NCBI RefSeq assembly: GCF_003666685.1
Contig: NZ_RCIZ01000004.1
Location: forward strand, 248,001 to 312,000
Source: Mesorhizobium sp. YM1C-6-2
GTDB lineage: Bacteria > Pseudomonadota > Alphaproteobacteria > Rhizobiales > Rhizobiaceae
Direction: 5' to 3'
DNA length: 64,000 nucleotides
Shown: piece after piece, positions 34,831 through 43,886 of the stretch
How the letters are laid out: every line of letters starts with the position of its first letter
Numbering within the stretch: position 1 is the stretch's first letter
Made by a program: the position numbers and the translations under genes
The notes under the pieces: generated by a model
What the model was told of the DNA's origin: nothing
Databases searched by the model: none
Seen by the model: the letters and a program-made list of their open reading frames with translations, nothing else

Positions 34831-37080
34831 ATGATGCGTCAGTATGAGCTTGTCGAGCGCGTCCAGCGCTACAAGCCTGACGTGAACGAGGCCATGCTCA
34901 ACCGGGCGTATGTCTACGCCATGCAGAAGCATGGCCACCAGAAGCGCGCCTCCGGAGACCCGTATTTCTCGCATCCGCTGGAAGTCGCCGCCATCCTCAC
35001 CGACATGCATCTCGACGAGTCGACCATCGCGGTGGCGCTGCTGCACGACACGATCGAGGACACGACGGCGACGCGCGCCGAGATCGACGAGCTGTTCGGC
35101 CCCGACATCGGCAAGCTGGTCGAAGGCCTGACCAAGCTGAAGAAGCTCGACCTCGTGTCGAAGAAGGCGGAGCAGGCGGAGAACCTGCGCAAGCTGCTGC
35201 TCGCCATCTCCGAGGATGTGCGCGTGCTGCTGGTGAAGCTCGCCGACCGCCTGCACAACATGCGCACCCTCGACCATGTGCCGGAGAACAAGCGCCTGCG
35301 CATCGCCGAGGAGACGATGGAAATCTACGCGCCGCTGGCCGGGCGCATGGGCATGCAGGGCATGCGCGAGGAGCTCGAGGAACTCGGCTTCCGCTATATC
35401 AATCCCGAGGCCTACCATACGGTGACCGAAAGGCTCGCCGGCGTCTTCGCGCGCAACAAGGGCGTGGTCGGCGAGATCGAGCGCTCGCTCGGCGCGATGT
35501 TCGAGAAGCACGGCATCAAGGCCGAGGTGACGAGCCGCCAGAAGAAGCCGTGGTCGGTCTTCCGCAAGATGGAGGCGAAGGCGCTCTCCTTCGAGCAGCT
35601 CTCCGACATCTTCGGCTTCCGCGTCATGGTCGACACCGTCGACGACTGCTACCGCGCGCTCGGCGCCATCCATACGACCTGGTCGATGGTTCCGGGGCGC
35701 TTCAAGGACTATATCTCGACCCCCAAGCAGAACGACTACCGCTCCATCCACACGACCATCGTCGGCCCGTCGCGCCAGCGCATCGAGCTGCAGATCCGCA
35801 CCTGGGAGATGAACAACGTCGCGGAGTACGGCGTCGCCGCCCATGCCCTCTATAAGGACAAGATCGGCAAGCCGAACGGCGGCGGCGGGCATGTGATCTC
35901 CAACGAGACCAACGCCTATGCCTGGCTGCGGCATACGATCGAGCAGCTGGCGGAAGGCGACAATCCCGAGGACTTCCTCGAGAACACGCGGCTGGAGCTG
36001 TTCCAGGACCAGGTGTTCTGCTTCACGCCGAAGGGCATGCTGATCGCCCTGCCGCGCGGCGCGATCCCGATCGACTTCGCCTATGCCGTCCACACCGACG
36101 TCGGCGATTCCTGCGTCGGCGCCAAGATCAACGGCCGCATCATGCCACTGATGACGGAGCTCAAGAACGGCGACGAGGTCGAGATCATCCGCTCCAAGGC
36201 GCAGGTGCCGCCGGCCGCCTGGGAATCGATGGTGGTCACCGGCAAGGCGCGCGCGGCCATCCGCCGCGCCACCAAGAACGCCATCCGCAAGCAGTTTTCG
36301 GGGCTCGGCGTCCGCATCCTGGAGCGCGCCTTCGAGCGGGCAGGCAAGACCTTCAGCAAGGACGGCCTCAAGTCGGTCCTGCACCGGCTGGCGCGCAAGG
36401 ACGTCGAGGACGTGCTGGCCGCGGTCGGCCGCGGCGAACTGGCGTCGAACGACGTGCTGCGCGCCGTGTTTCCCGATTTCAAGGACGAGCGCGTCACCCA
36501 GCCGCAGCAGCCCAAGCCGCAGCGCGAGGAAGGCTGGTTCAACCTGCGCAACGCCGCTGGCATGCTTTTCCAACTGCCGACGCGCGCGCGCCGCAACAAG
36601 GACAAGGCGGGGCAGGAGACGAAGGACGGCGGCGCAGTGCCGATCCGGGGCGTCAGCGGCGACCTGCCGGTGCGCTTCGCCGAGGAGGGCGCGGTGCCCG
36701 GCGACCGTATCGTCGGCATCGTCCAGCCGGGCTCCGGCATCACCATCTATCCGATCCAGTCGCCGTCGCTGCAGGCCTTCGACGACCAGCCGGAGCGCTG
36801 GATCGACGTGCGCTGGGACATAGACGAGACCAACAAGGAGAGATTTCCGGCACGGGTTTCCGTCACCGCCATCAATGCGCCCGGATCGTTGGCAGATATC
36901 GCCCAGGTCATCGCGGTCAACGACGCGAACATCCATACGCTGTCGATGATCCGCACCGCGCCGGACTTCACCGAAATGCTGATCGACCTCGAAGTCTGGG
37001 ATCTGAAGCATCTGAACCGGCTGCTGACGCAGCTCAAGGAAAACTCGAGCGTCAGCGATGCACGGCGCGTGAACGGCTGA
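34831..37080 (+). CDS. rel: bifunctional (p)ppGpp synthetase/hydrolase (RSH)
   Basis: A 749-residue long RSH enzyme making and degrading the alarmone (p)ppGpp. The HD hydrolase is at the N-terminus: His48 in YFSHPLEV and His72-Asp73 in LLHDTIEDT, both intact. The synthetase domain (about 230-360) has SDIFGFRVMVDTVDDCYRAL and DYRSIHTTI. TGS (about 390-450) and a C-terminal ACT domain (about 670-745, VTAINAPGSLADIAQV) follow. Intact hydrolase residues support a bifunctional SpoT-like enzyme, the only RSH of most rhizobia. pyrE follows 12 bases later. Confidence 0.96.
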   Translation: MMRQYELVERVQRYKPDVNEAMLNRAYVYAMQKHGHQKRASGDPYFSHPLEVAAILTDMHLDESTIAVALLHDTIEDTTATRAEIDELFGPDIGKLVEGLTKLKKLDLVSKKAEQAENLRKLLLAISEDVRVLLVKLADRLHNMRTLDHVPENKRLRIAEETMEIYAPLAGRMGMQGMREELEELGFRYINPEAYHTVTERLAGVFARNKGVVGEIERSLGAMFEKHGIKAEVTSRQKKPWSVFRKMEAKALSFEQLSDIFGFRVMVDTVDDCYRALGAIHTTWSMVPGRFKDYISTPKQNDYRSIHTTIVGPSRQRIELQIRTWEMNNVAEYGVAAHALYKDKIGKPNGGGGHVISNETNAYAWLRHTIEQLAEGDNPEDFLENTRLELFQDQVFCFTPKGMLIALPRGAIPIDFAYAVHTDVGDSCVGAKINGRIMPLMTELKNGDEVEIIRSKAQVPPAAWESMVVTGKARAAIRRATKNAIRKQFSGLGVRILERAFERAGKTFSKDGLKSVLHRLARKDVEDVLAAVGRGELASNDVLRAVFPDFKDERVTQPQQPKPQREEGWFNLRNAAGMLFQLPTRARRNKDKAGQETKDGGAVPIRGVSGDLPVRFAEEGAVPGDRIVGIVQPGSGITIYPIQSPSLQAFDDQPERWIDVRWDIDETNKERFPARVSVTAINAPGSLADIAQVIAVNDANIHTLSMIRTAPDFTEMLIDLEVWDLKHLNRLLTQLKENSSVSDARRVNG

Positions 37081-37092
37081 ACAGGGCGGCTA

Positions 37093-37671
37093 ATGGATAC
37101 CAATGAAGTGATCGGCGTTTTCCGCGAGGCGGGAGCGGTGCTGGAAGGGCACTTCATCCTGACGTCGGGGCTGCGCAGCCCCGTCTTCCTGCAGAAGGCG
37201 CGCGTCTTCATGCATGCCGACAAGACCGAGCGTCTCTGCAAGGCGCTGGCGGCGAAAATCCGCACCGAGGTGCCTGGCCGCATCGACTATGTCGTCGGGC
37301 CGGCGGTCGGCGGCCTGATCCCCGCCTATGAGACGTCGCGCCATCTCGGCGTGCCGGCGGTCTGGGTCGAGCGCGAGGGCGGCGTGTTCAAGCTCAGGCG
37401 CTTCGAGATCGAGAAAGGCGCCCGCGTCGTCATCGTCGAGGACATCGTCACGACCGGGCTTTCGATACGCGAGACGATAGACTGCCTGCGCGAACTCGGC
37501 GCGGAAGTGCTGGCGGCTGCCTGCATCATCGACCGTTCGGCCGGCAAGACCGATGTCGGCGTGCCGCTGGTCGCGCTCGCCGAATATGAGGTGCCGGCCT
37601 ATCCGGCGGACCGGCTGCCGCCGGAACTGGCGAAGATCCCGGCGGTGAAGCCGGGCAGCCGGAACATCTAG
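37093..37671 (+). CDS. pyrE: orotate phosphoribosyltransferase
   Basis: A 192-residue enzyme joining orotate and PRPP to orotidine monophosphate in pyrimidine synthesis. The PRPP motif is [30 protein letters not shown] and [12 protein letters not shown] are the flanking conserved parts. It is 12 bases after rel and ten before acpS, so it belongs to one transcription unit with both. Confidence 0.95.
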   Translation: MDTNEVIGVFREAGAVLEGHFILTSGLRSPVFLQKARVFMHADKTERLCKALAAKIRTEVPGRIDYVVGPAVGGLIPAYETSRHLGVPAVWVEREGGVFKLRRFEIEKGARVVIVEDIVTTGLSIRETIDCLRELGAEVLAAACIIDRSAGKTDVGVPLVALAEYEVPAYPADRLPPELAKIPAVKPGSRNI

Positions 37672-37681
37672 CGGCGGTTTC

Positions 37682-38083
37682 ATGATCCTCGGCATCGGCA
37701 GCGATCTGATCGACATCCGCCGCATCGAGAAATCGCTGGAGCGGCACGGCGAGCGTTTCGTCGCGCGCATCTTCACGGAGGTCGAGAAGGCGAGGGCGGA
37801 GAACCGGGCAGGCCGCGTGGCCTCCTACGCCAAGCGTTTCGCCGCCAAGGAAGCCTGCTCCAAGGCGCTGGGCAGCGGCATTTCGGAAGGCGTGTTCTGG
37901 CGTGACATGGGCGTGGTCAACCTGCCGAGCGGCAGGCCGACCATGCACCTGACTGGCGGCGCCGCCGAAAAGCTGGAACGGCTGACGCCGCCCGATCACC
38001 GCGCCGTGATCCATCTCACCATCACCGACGAGTTCCCGATGGCGCAGGCATTCGTCATCATCGAAGCGGTGCCGTACCGATAG
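37682..38083 (+). CDS. acpS: holo-[acyl-carrier-protein] synthase
   Basis: A 133-residue phosphopantetheinyl transferase that activates acyl carrier protein from CoA. Conserved residues are in [16 protein letters not shown] (Mg-binding aspartate) and [16 protein letters not shown] (Glu and Lys of the active site). Part of the conserved acpS-lepB-rnc-era series. Confidence 0.95.
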   Translation: MILGIGSDLIDIRRIEKSLERHGERFVARIFTEVEKARAENRAGRVASYAKRFAAKEACSKALGSGISEGVFWRDMGVVNLPSGRPTMHLTGGAAEKLERLTPPDHRAVIHLTITDEFPMAQAFVIIEAVPYR

Positions 38084-38170
38084 GCTGCAAAGGCCTTTGC
38101 CGCTATCGGCATTGTGATTGCCCCATATCGCTTCACCCCTTATACCCATCGACGCATAATCGAGGACGAC

Positions 38171-38920
38171 ATGAGCGTGGCAGACAAAAGCGAGAAAAAA
38201 TCGGGCGGGCTCGGCGAGACCGTCAGTGTCATCGTCCAGGCGCTGCTGCTTGCTCTGGTCATCCGCACGTTGTTCTTCCAGCCGTTTTCGATTCCGTCGG
38301 GCTCGATGCGTCCGACCCTGCTCGAAGGCGATTATCTCTTCGTGACGAAATGGGCATACGGCTATTCGCGCTATTCGCTGCCGTTCGGCCCGAACCTCTT
38401 CTCCGGCCGCATTTGGGATTCCCCGCCCGAGCGCGGGGACGTCGCCGTCTTCAAGTTTCCGCCCAACCCGTCGCTCGACTACATCAAGCGGGTGATCGGC
38501 CTGCCCGGCGACCGCATCCAGATGCGGGAAGGCGTGCTCTACATCAACGACCAGGCGGTGCCGCGCGTGAAGGTCGGCGAGATCGACAATCCCGACATCA
38601 CCGAGGTCGACCGCCCGGTGGCGGTCTACCGCGAGACGCTGCCCAACGGCGTCTCCTACGACACGCTCGACCTGACCCCGAACGGGCTGGGCGACAACAC
38701 GCGCGAATTCGTGGTGCCGGCCGGCCATTATTTCATGATGGGCGACAACCGCGACAATTCGACCGACAGCCGCTTCACCGTCGGCTTCGTGCCGGAGGAG
38801 AATCTCGTCGGCCGCGCCAACATCATCTTCTTCTCGATCGCCGGTGGGGCGAGCCCGCTGGAGGTCTGGAAGTGGCCGTCGCTGATGCGTCCGTCGCGGC
38901 TGTTCAACTGGGTGAGCTAG
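38171..38920 (+). CDS. lepB: signal peptidase I
   Basis: A 249-residue membrane protease that removes signal peptides. One transmembrane helix (about 17-37), then the catalytic Ser45 in IPSGSMRPTL, the general-base lysine in YIKRVIGLPGD, and MMGDNRDNSTDSRF as box E. ATG 38171 was chosen because it gives the usual short cytoplasmic leader; an upstream extension to 38114 has no support. Confidence 0.95.
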   Translation: MSVADKSEKKSGGLGETVSVIVQALLLALVIRTLFFQPFSIPSGSMRPTLLEGDYLFVTKWAYGYSRYSLPFGPNLFSGRIWDSPPERGDVAVFKFPPNPSLDYIKRVIGLPGDRIQMREGVLYINDQAVPRVKVGEIDNPDITEVDRPVAVYRETLPNGVSYDTLDLTPNGLGDNTREFVVPAGHYFMMGDNRDNSTDSRFTVGFVPEENLVGRANIIFFSIAGGASPLEVWKWPSLMRPSRLFNWVS

Positions 38921-38932
38921 GGGCATGCTTCC

Positions 38933-39649
38933 ATGCCCTTGAAGCGGCCGACAGGAGAAGCGCTGGCCAGGGAGATCGCGGCAAGGACCGGATACGCCTT
39001 CAAGGATCTGCGCCTGCTCGAAACCGCGCTCACGCATTCCAGCGCGGTCAAGGCAACCAGCAACAATGAGCGCCTTGAATTCCTCGGCGACCGGGTGCTC
39101 GGCCTGATCGTCGCCGACATGTTGCTGAAGCAGTTTCCGGAAGCGCGGGAAGGCGACATCGCGCCGCGCTTCAACGCGCTGGTCGAAGCACGCACCTGCT
39201 CGAATATCGGTCTCGAGATTGAACTGGACAAATATATGCGCGCCGATTCCGCGCTGAAGTCTGGCGGGCGCAGGGCCGGCGGAAACTACCTCGCCGACGC
39301 GGTTGAGGCGCTTGTCGCCGCGATCTATGTGGACGGCGGGATCGATGCCGCCCGCGCCTTCGTGCTGCGCTTCTGGGAGCCGCTGGCGCGCCTCGCGATA
39401 GAGAAGCCTGCCAATCCCAAGGGCGAGCTGCAGGAGTGGATCGCCAAGTCGAGCGAGGCGCGGCCTGCCTATGCCATCGAGGGGCGTGAAGGCCCCGACC
39501 ACCAGCCCGTCTTCACGGTCTCGGTGCGGGTGGCCGGGTTCGAACCGGCGCAGGGAACGGGCAGCTCGCGGCGCGCCGCCGAAGAAGCCGCGGCCGCGGC
39601 CTTTCTCGTGCGAGAGGGCGTATGGACGGCCGAAAGGGGCGCCGCATGA
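38933..39649 (+). CDS. rnc: ribonuclease III
   Basis: A 238-residue double-strand-specific endoribonuclease. The signature NERLEFLGDRVLGL (45-58) is intact, DAVEALVAAIYVDGG carries the second acidic pair, and a dsRNA-binding domain fills residues 160-235 (NPKGELQEWIAK, then GSSRRAAEEAAAAAF). The last four bases overlap the start of era. Confidence 0.96.
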   Translation: MPLKRPTGEALAREIAARTGYAFKDLRLLETALTHSSAVKATSNNERLEFLGDRVLGLIVADMLLKQFPEAREGDIAPRFNALVEARTCSNIGLEIELDKYMRADSALKSGGRRAGGNYLADAVEALVAAIYVDGGIDAARAFVLRFWEPLARLAIEKPANPKGELQEWIAKSSEARPAYAIEGREGPDHQPVFTVSVRVAGFEPAQGTGSSRRAAEEAAAAAFLVREGVWTAERGAA

Positions 39650-40587
39650 TGGCTGACGAAGCTTCAAAGACCGACACCGGCTCCACCCAGGCCGGTCCCA
39701 CCCACTCCGGATTTGTCGCGCTGATCGGCGCGCCCAACGCCGGCAAGTCGACGCTGGTCAACCAGCTCGTCGGCGCCAAGGTGTCGATCGTCACCCACAA
39801 GGTGCAGACGACGCGCGCCATCGTGCGCGGCATCGCCACGCATGAGAACGCCCAGATCGTCTTCGTCGACACGCCGGGCATCTTCAAGCCGCGGCGCAGG
39901 CTGGACACGGCCATGGTGACGACCGCCTGGGGCGGCGCCAAGGACGCCGACATCGTGCTTGTGCTGATCGACGCGGAGCGCGGCATCAAGGGCGATGCGG
40001 ACGCGCTGCTCGACAAGGTGGCGACCGCGCCGCAGCCGAAGGTGCTGATCCTCAACAAGGTCGACCGGGTGAAGCCGGAGACGCTGCTGACGCTCACCAA
40101 GGAAGCTAACGAGCGGGCGGAGTTCCAGCGCACCTTCATGGTTTCGGCGCTGACCGGCTCGGGCTGCAAGGACCTGCTCGACTACCTTGCAGAGACGCTG
40201 CCCGAGGGTCCCTGGTATTATCCGGAGGACCAGATCTCCGACCTGCCGATGCGCCAGCTCGCCGCCGAGATCACCCGCGAGAAGCTTTATCTGCGCCTGC
40301 ATCAGGAACTGCCTTACTCCTCCCATGTCGAGACGGAGAAATGGGAAGAGAAGAAGGACGGCTCGGTACGCATCGAGCAGGTCATCTATGTCGAGCGCGA
40401 CAGCCAGAAGAAGATCGTGCTCGGCCACAAGGGCGAGACGATCCGCGCCATCGGCCAGGCGGCGCGCAAGGAGATCGGCGACATCCTCGAACAGAAGGTG
40501 CATCTCTTCCTGTTCGTGAAGGTGCGTGAGAACTGGGGCGATGACCCCGAGCGCTATCGCGAGATGGGGCTGGATTTCCCTCGATAG
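39646..40587 (+). CDS. era: GTPase Era
   Basis: A 313-residue ribosome-assembly GTPase that binds 16S rRNA. G1 is GAPNAGKST (28-36), G3 is VDTPGIF, and G4 is LNKVDRVK. The C-terminal KH domain shows KIVLGHKGETIRAIGQAAR. The start at 39646 overlaps the rnc stop as ATGA, indicating translational coupling. The usual next gene, recO, is displaced by two inserted genes. Confidence 0.96.
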   Translation: MMADEASKTDTGSTQAGPTHSGFVALIGAPNAGKSTLVNQLVGAKVSIVTHKVQTTRAIVRGIATHENAQIVFVDTPGIFKPRRRLDTAMVTTAWGGAKDADIVLVLIDAERGIKGDADALLDKVATAPQPKVLILNKVDRVKPETLLTLTKEANERAEFQRTFMVSALTGSGCKDLLDYLAETLPEGPWYYPEDQISDLPMRQLAAEITREKLYLRLHQELPYSSHVETEKWEEKKDGSVRIEQVIYVERDSQKKIVLGHKGETIRAIGQAARKEIGDILEQKVHLFLFVKVRENWGDDPERYREMGLDFPR

Positions 40588-40686
40588 CAAGTTGGGCTTC
40601 CGAAGGGGCCCGGCGGCTCGAGCACCAGACAATACAGGCGCGGGGAGGGTGACCCGCAGCCTTTCGGCTCCAGGGACAGTGCGAAA

Positions 40687-42048
40687 ATGAGTGAACGCCG
40701 GCAGATCAGCGGTCGTGAAGAAGGCTGGGGCGAAGAGCGAGAGGCAGCCGAGACCCGCGGGATTCTTTCCGAGATCATCGCGCAGAGCGCCGATGCGCTG
40801 GTTGCCGCATTCTACGAGACCCTGCTCGCCCATGACGAGGCGTCTGAGTTTCTCAGCCAGACCATCGTGCAGGATCGGTTGAGCAATTCCCTTCGCGCCT
40901 GGATTCTCGATCTGCTCGTGGAACAGGACGAGCAGGCATTCGCCGACAGGCAGGTGCAGATCGGCCTCGTCCATGCACGCATCAAGATACCCATCCATCT
41001 CGTGCTGGAGGGCGCCACCGTGCTGAAAAGCAATATCGGCTGGCGGCTTGGGGAAATGGCGCTCAGCGGCCGTCAGGTGGCGCGCGCATTGATACATCTC
41101 GACCAGAGGGTCGACCTTGCGATGCGCCTGATGAGCGCCGCCTACGTGTCCGGGACGAAGGACAGCGTGCAGGTCGACGAGGCCTATCGTCTGTTTTCGC
41201 TCGGCCAGGACATCAGCCTCGAGCGCGAGACGCAGCGCGCCGCGCTCCTTGAGTGGAGCCAGTTGATCCTGTTCGATCTTTTCGGAAGCGGCGACACGGC
41301 GCCGCTGCCGGCCATCCAGGCTTCACCCTTCGGGCTCTGGCTGCGCCACCGCGCCGGCGTGTTGTTTCAGGGGCTGCCTGCGCTGGCCAGCATAGAGGCG
41401 GCCATGCGCCAGATCGACGGCGTGCTGTTGCCGAAGATCGCGGAAGGTCGGATCGAGAAGGGAGCCAAGCTCAACGAACCGCTGTCGCGCCTGCAGGCGA
41501 CGATCGACGAGATAAAGTTTTTCCTTTCCGAACTTTTCCAGGCCACGACTGCGCTGGAAGCGGGCCGCGATCCGCTGACCCGTACGCTGAACCGTCGGTT
41601 CTTGCCGTCTATCCTGAGCCGCGAGGTGACGCTTGCGCGCAGCAACGGGACACCGTTGTCGCTGCTGATGGTCGACGTCGACCATTTCAAACAGATCAAC
41701 GACCGATGGGGGCATTCGGTCGGCGATCTCGTGCTGCGACAGATCGCCGAACTCATTCTCGAAAACGTTCGCCTGAGCGATTTTGTCTTCCGCTACGGGG
41801 GAGAGGAGTTTCTGATCGCCTTGGTGGAGACCGACGGCCCGGAGGCGTTCGAAGCCGCCGAACGCATCCGGACATTGTTCATGGAGCGTACGTTCCGGCT
41901 GCCTGACGGACGCGAAATGAATGCCACGGCGTCGGTCGGAATTGCGTCCTTCCAGGGGCATCCCGACTATGCCGTGCTGATCGATGCGGCCGATCATGCC
42001 CTTTACCGCGCCAAGGCCGAGGGCCGGAACAGGGTGGCGGCGGCCTAG
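40687..42048 (+). CDS. globin-coupled diguanylate cyclase
   Basis: A 453-residue predicted gas-sensing cyclase. Residues 28-165 match the protoglobin/globin-coupled sensor domain, with a candidate haem-ligating His96 in LVHARIKIP. A middle helical region follows, then a GGDEF domain (295-450): MVDVDHFKQINDRWG and the active GGEEF at 371-375. The inhibitory I-site RLSD is present at 362-365, exactly five residues before it. It should make cyclic di-GMP under control of O2 or another ligand, like DosC. It lies between era and recO. Confidence 0.9.
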   Translation: MSERRQISGREEGWGEEREAAETRGILSEIIAQSADALVAAFYETLLAHDEASEFLSQTIVQDRLSNSLRAWILDLLVEQDEQAFADRQVQIGLVHARIKIPIHLVLEGATVLKSNIGWRLGEMALSGRQVARALIHLDQRVDLAMRLMSAAYVSGTKDSVQVDEAYRLFSLGQDISLERETQRAALLEWSQLILFDLFGSGDTAPLPAIQASPFGLWLRHRAGVLFQGLPALASIEAAMRQIDGVLLPKIAEGRIEKGAKLNEPLSRLQATIDEIKFFLSELFQATTALEAGRDPLTRTLNRRFLPSILSREVTLARSNGTPLSLLMVDVDHFKQINDRWGHSVGDLVLRQIAELILENVRLSDFVFRYGGEEFLIALVETDGPEAFEAAERIRTLFMERTFRLPDGREMNATASVGIASFQGHPDYAVLIDAADHALYRAKAEGRNRVAAA

Positions 42049-42063
42049 TCGGCCGTACGGACC

Positions 42064-42954
42064 TCAGCCCGCGAGCGCGCCGAGTTCCTTCTCGAAGAAG
42101 AAATCCGCATAGGGATTGTCGTTGTAGCGACCGGTGTCGCGGTAGCCGGCCTTGCGATACATCGCCTGCGCTTCCAGCAGCGACCGGTTGGTGTCGAGGA
42201 TGATGCGCTCCATGCCCATTCGCCGCGCCTCGTCTTCGAGCGCTGCGAGCAGGCGGCGCGCGACACCCAGCCCGCGCGTGTCGGGCGCGACCCACATGCG
42301 CTTGATCTCGGCGGTCGAGGCATCGAGCGGCTTCAGCGCCCCGCAGCCGACGGCGCGGCCGTGCAGGCGGGCGATCAGGAAGACGCCGGCAGCCTCCGCC
42401 GGCTTGCCCGCATAGCCCCCATTGCCCGGATCGAAGCCGCCCTCAAACCGTTCGTCGAGCTCCTTGTAGTAGGCCGCCACGCATAACCTTGCGTCGCGGC
42501 TGTCCTCCGGTTCGGCGGCGATGGCGATCGAGGCAGCATTCATCAGCCGCTCGACCTCGGCCATCGCCGCGACCAGCCGGCCGCGCTGCCCTGTGCTCAG
42601 ACCGTCGAGCAGGGACCGCGCCAGATCGTCCGAAAGGGCGTCATAGGCGGCGCGCTCCGACACGCCCTTGGCGGTAAGCGTCACCAGCCTGCGCCGGCGA
42701 TCTTCGCTGTCGCTCTCGATCGCCACCAGCCCGTCGGCTTCGAGCGATTTCAGCAGCCGGCTGGCATAGCCCGAATCCAGCCCGAGCCGCTCGCGCAACG
42801 AGCCTATGTCGCTGCCGTCATGCCCGATCTCGAACAGCAGCCTGGCCTGGCCGAGCGGCCGGCCGCGCCCGAGATAGCTGTCGTTGAGCGCGCCGGTGCC
42901 GAGCGTCACCGCCCGGTTGAAGCTGCGCACCTGCTCGATGAAGGCCTTTTCCAT
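42064..42954 (-). CDS. MarR-type regulator fused to GNAT acetyltransferase
   Basis: A 296-residue fusion. Residues 1-140 form a MarR winged helix (LRERLGLDSGYASRLLKSLE is the recognition part; DSEDRRRRLVTLTAKG is the wing). Residues 150-296 form a GNAT acetyltransferase with acetyl-CoA motif MWVAPDTRGLGVARRLL and AQAMYRKAGYRD. Such fusions are known but their substrates are not. A perfect 20-bp palindrome abuts the start codon and is probably its own operator. Confidence 0.9.
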   Translation of the reverse strand: MEKAFIEQVRSFNRAVTLGTGALNDSYLGRGRPLGQARLLFEIGHDGSDIGSLRERLGLDSGYASRLLKSLEADGLVAIESDSEDRRRRLVTLTAKGVSERAAYDALSDDLARSLLDGLSTGQRGRLVAAMAEVERLMNAASIAIAAEPEDSRDARLCVAAYYKELDERFEGGFDPGNGGYAGKPAEAAGVFLIARLHGRAVGCGALKPLDASTAEIKRMWVAPDTRGLGVARRLLAALEDEARRMGMERIILDTNRSLLEAQAMYRKAGYRDTGRYNDNPYADFFFEKELGALAG

Positions 42955-42955
42955 T

Positions 42956-42975
42956 TATCTGACTTTAGTCAGATA
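42956..42975. promoter_or_regulatory. palindromic operator next to MarR-GNAT gene
   Basis: TATCTGACT-TT-AGTCAGATA: two perfect nine-base half-sites with a two-base spacer, one base upstream of the MarR-GNAT start codon. Size and symmetry fit a MarR dimer. It also lies 63 bases upstream of recO. Confidence 0.72.
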
Positions 42976-43037
42976 TTGTGCTCCTGCCAAGAGGAGCATC
43001 CTTGATTTCGCCGCCGAAGCGGTGGAAGGCTCAAGGC

Positions 43038-43796
43038 ATGGAATGGCGCGACGAGGGAATCATTCTCGGCACCCGCAGGCATGGCGAAACCAGCGCCATC
43101 CTCGAGGTGATGACGCGCGCGCATGGCCGCCATCTCGGCCTCGTGCGTGGCGGACGCTCGCGCAAGCAACAGCCGGTGCTGCAGGCCGGCAACCGGGTCG
43201 ACATCATCTGGCGCGCCCGGCTCGACGAGCATCTCGGCACCTTCCAGGTCGAGGCGCTCGACCTCAATGCGGCGCGCCTCTTCGACAGCGCCGCCGCCAT
43301 CTACGGGCTGCAGACGCTCGCCGGCCATCTGAGGCTCCTGCCGGAGCGCGACCCGCATGAGCGGCTCTACGAGACGCTCGGGCTGGTCATCGAGCATCTC
43401 GACGATCCCGCCGCGGCTGGCGAACTGCTCGTGCGCTTCGAGATCATGATGCTCGACGAACTCGGCTTCGGCCTCGATCTTTCCGAATGCGCCGCCACCG
43501 GCGCGCGCGCCGATCTTGCTTACGTCTCTCCGAAATCCGGTCGGGCCGTATCGCGCGGAGCCGGCGAGCCGTGGCGCGACAGGATGCTGACGCTGCCGGC
43601 CTTCCTGCTGGAGGCGGGACTGCGCGCCGACAACCGCGCCATGGAGGATGCCTTCCGGCTGACCGGCTTCTTCTTCTCGCGCCACGTGTACGAGCCGCGC
43701 GGCTTCGCCGAGCCGGAGGCGCGCGCCGCCTTCCTCGGCGCGCTGCGGCGCCATCAGGCGGGATTATCGGCAGGTAGCGGGGAAAGCGCTGCATGA
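43038..43796 (+). CDS. recO: DNA repair protein RecO
   Basis: A 252-residue RecO, which loads RecA together with RecR during recombinational repair. It starts [22 protein letters not shown], the typical OB-fold opening, and continues with [14 protein letters not shown] and the central helical region. The C-terminal SRHVYEPRG element is also family-like. Start 43038 excludes an unrelated upstream extension. Separated from era by the cyclase and the MarR-GNAT gene. Confidence 0.93.
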   Translation: MEWRDEGIILGTRRHGETSAILEVMTRAHGRHLGLVRGGRSRKQQPVLQAGNRVDIIWRARLDEHLGTFQVEALDLNAARLFDSAAAIYGLQTLAGHLRLLPERDPHERLYETLGLVIEHLDDPAAAGELLVRFEIMMLDELGFGLDLSECAATGARADLAYVSPKSGRAVSRGAGEPWRDRMLTLPAFLLEAGLRADNRAMEDAFRLTGFFFSRHVYEPRGFAEPEARAAFLGALRRHQAGLSAGSGESAA

Positions 43797-43886
43797 TCCG
43801 CCCGCTTGCCGTCGCGGGCTTCGCCGCGCAGTGACAAAGATCCACCACGAACGCAGCCGACCTCTGCCTGCCACTTGGGAGCACCC

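Noticed and set aside
34759-37011. 750-codon open frame on the minus strand across rel
   Set aside because: It lies opposite the rel gene, which has complete HD, synthetase, TGS and ACT motifs. The antisense frame is open because of high GC third positions and has no recognisable domain.
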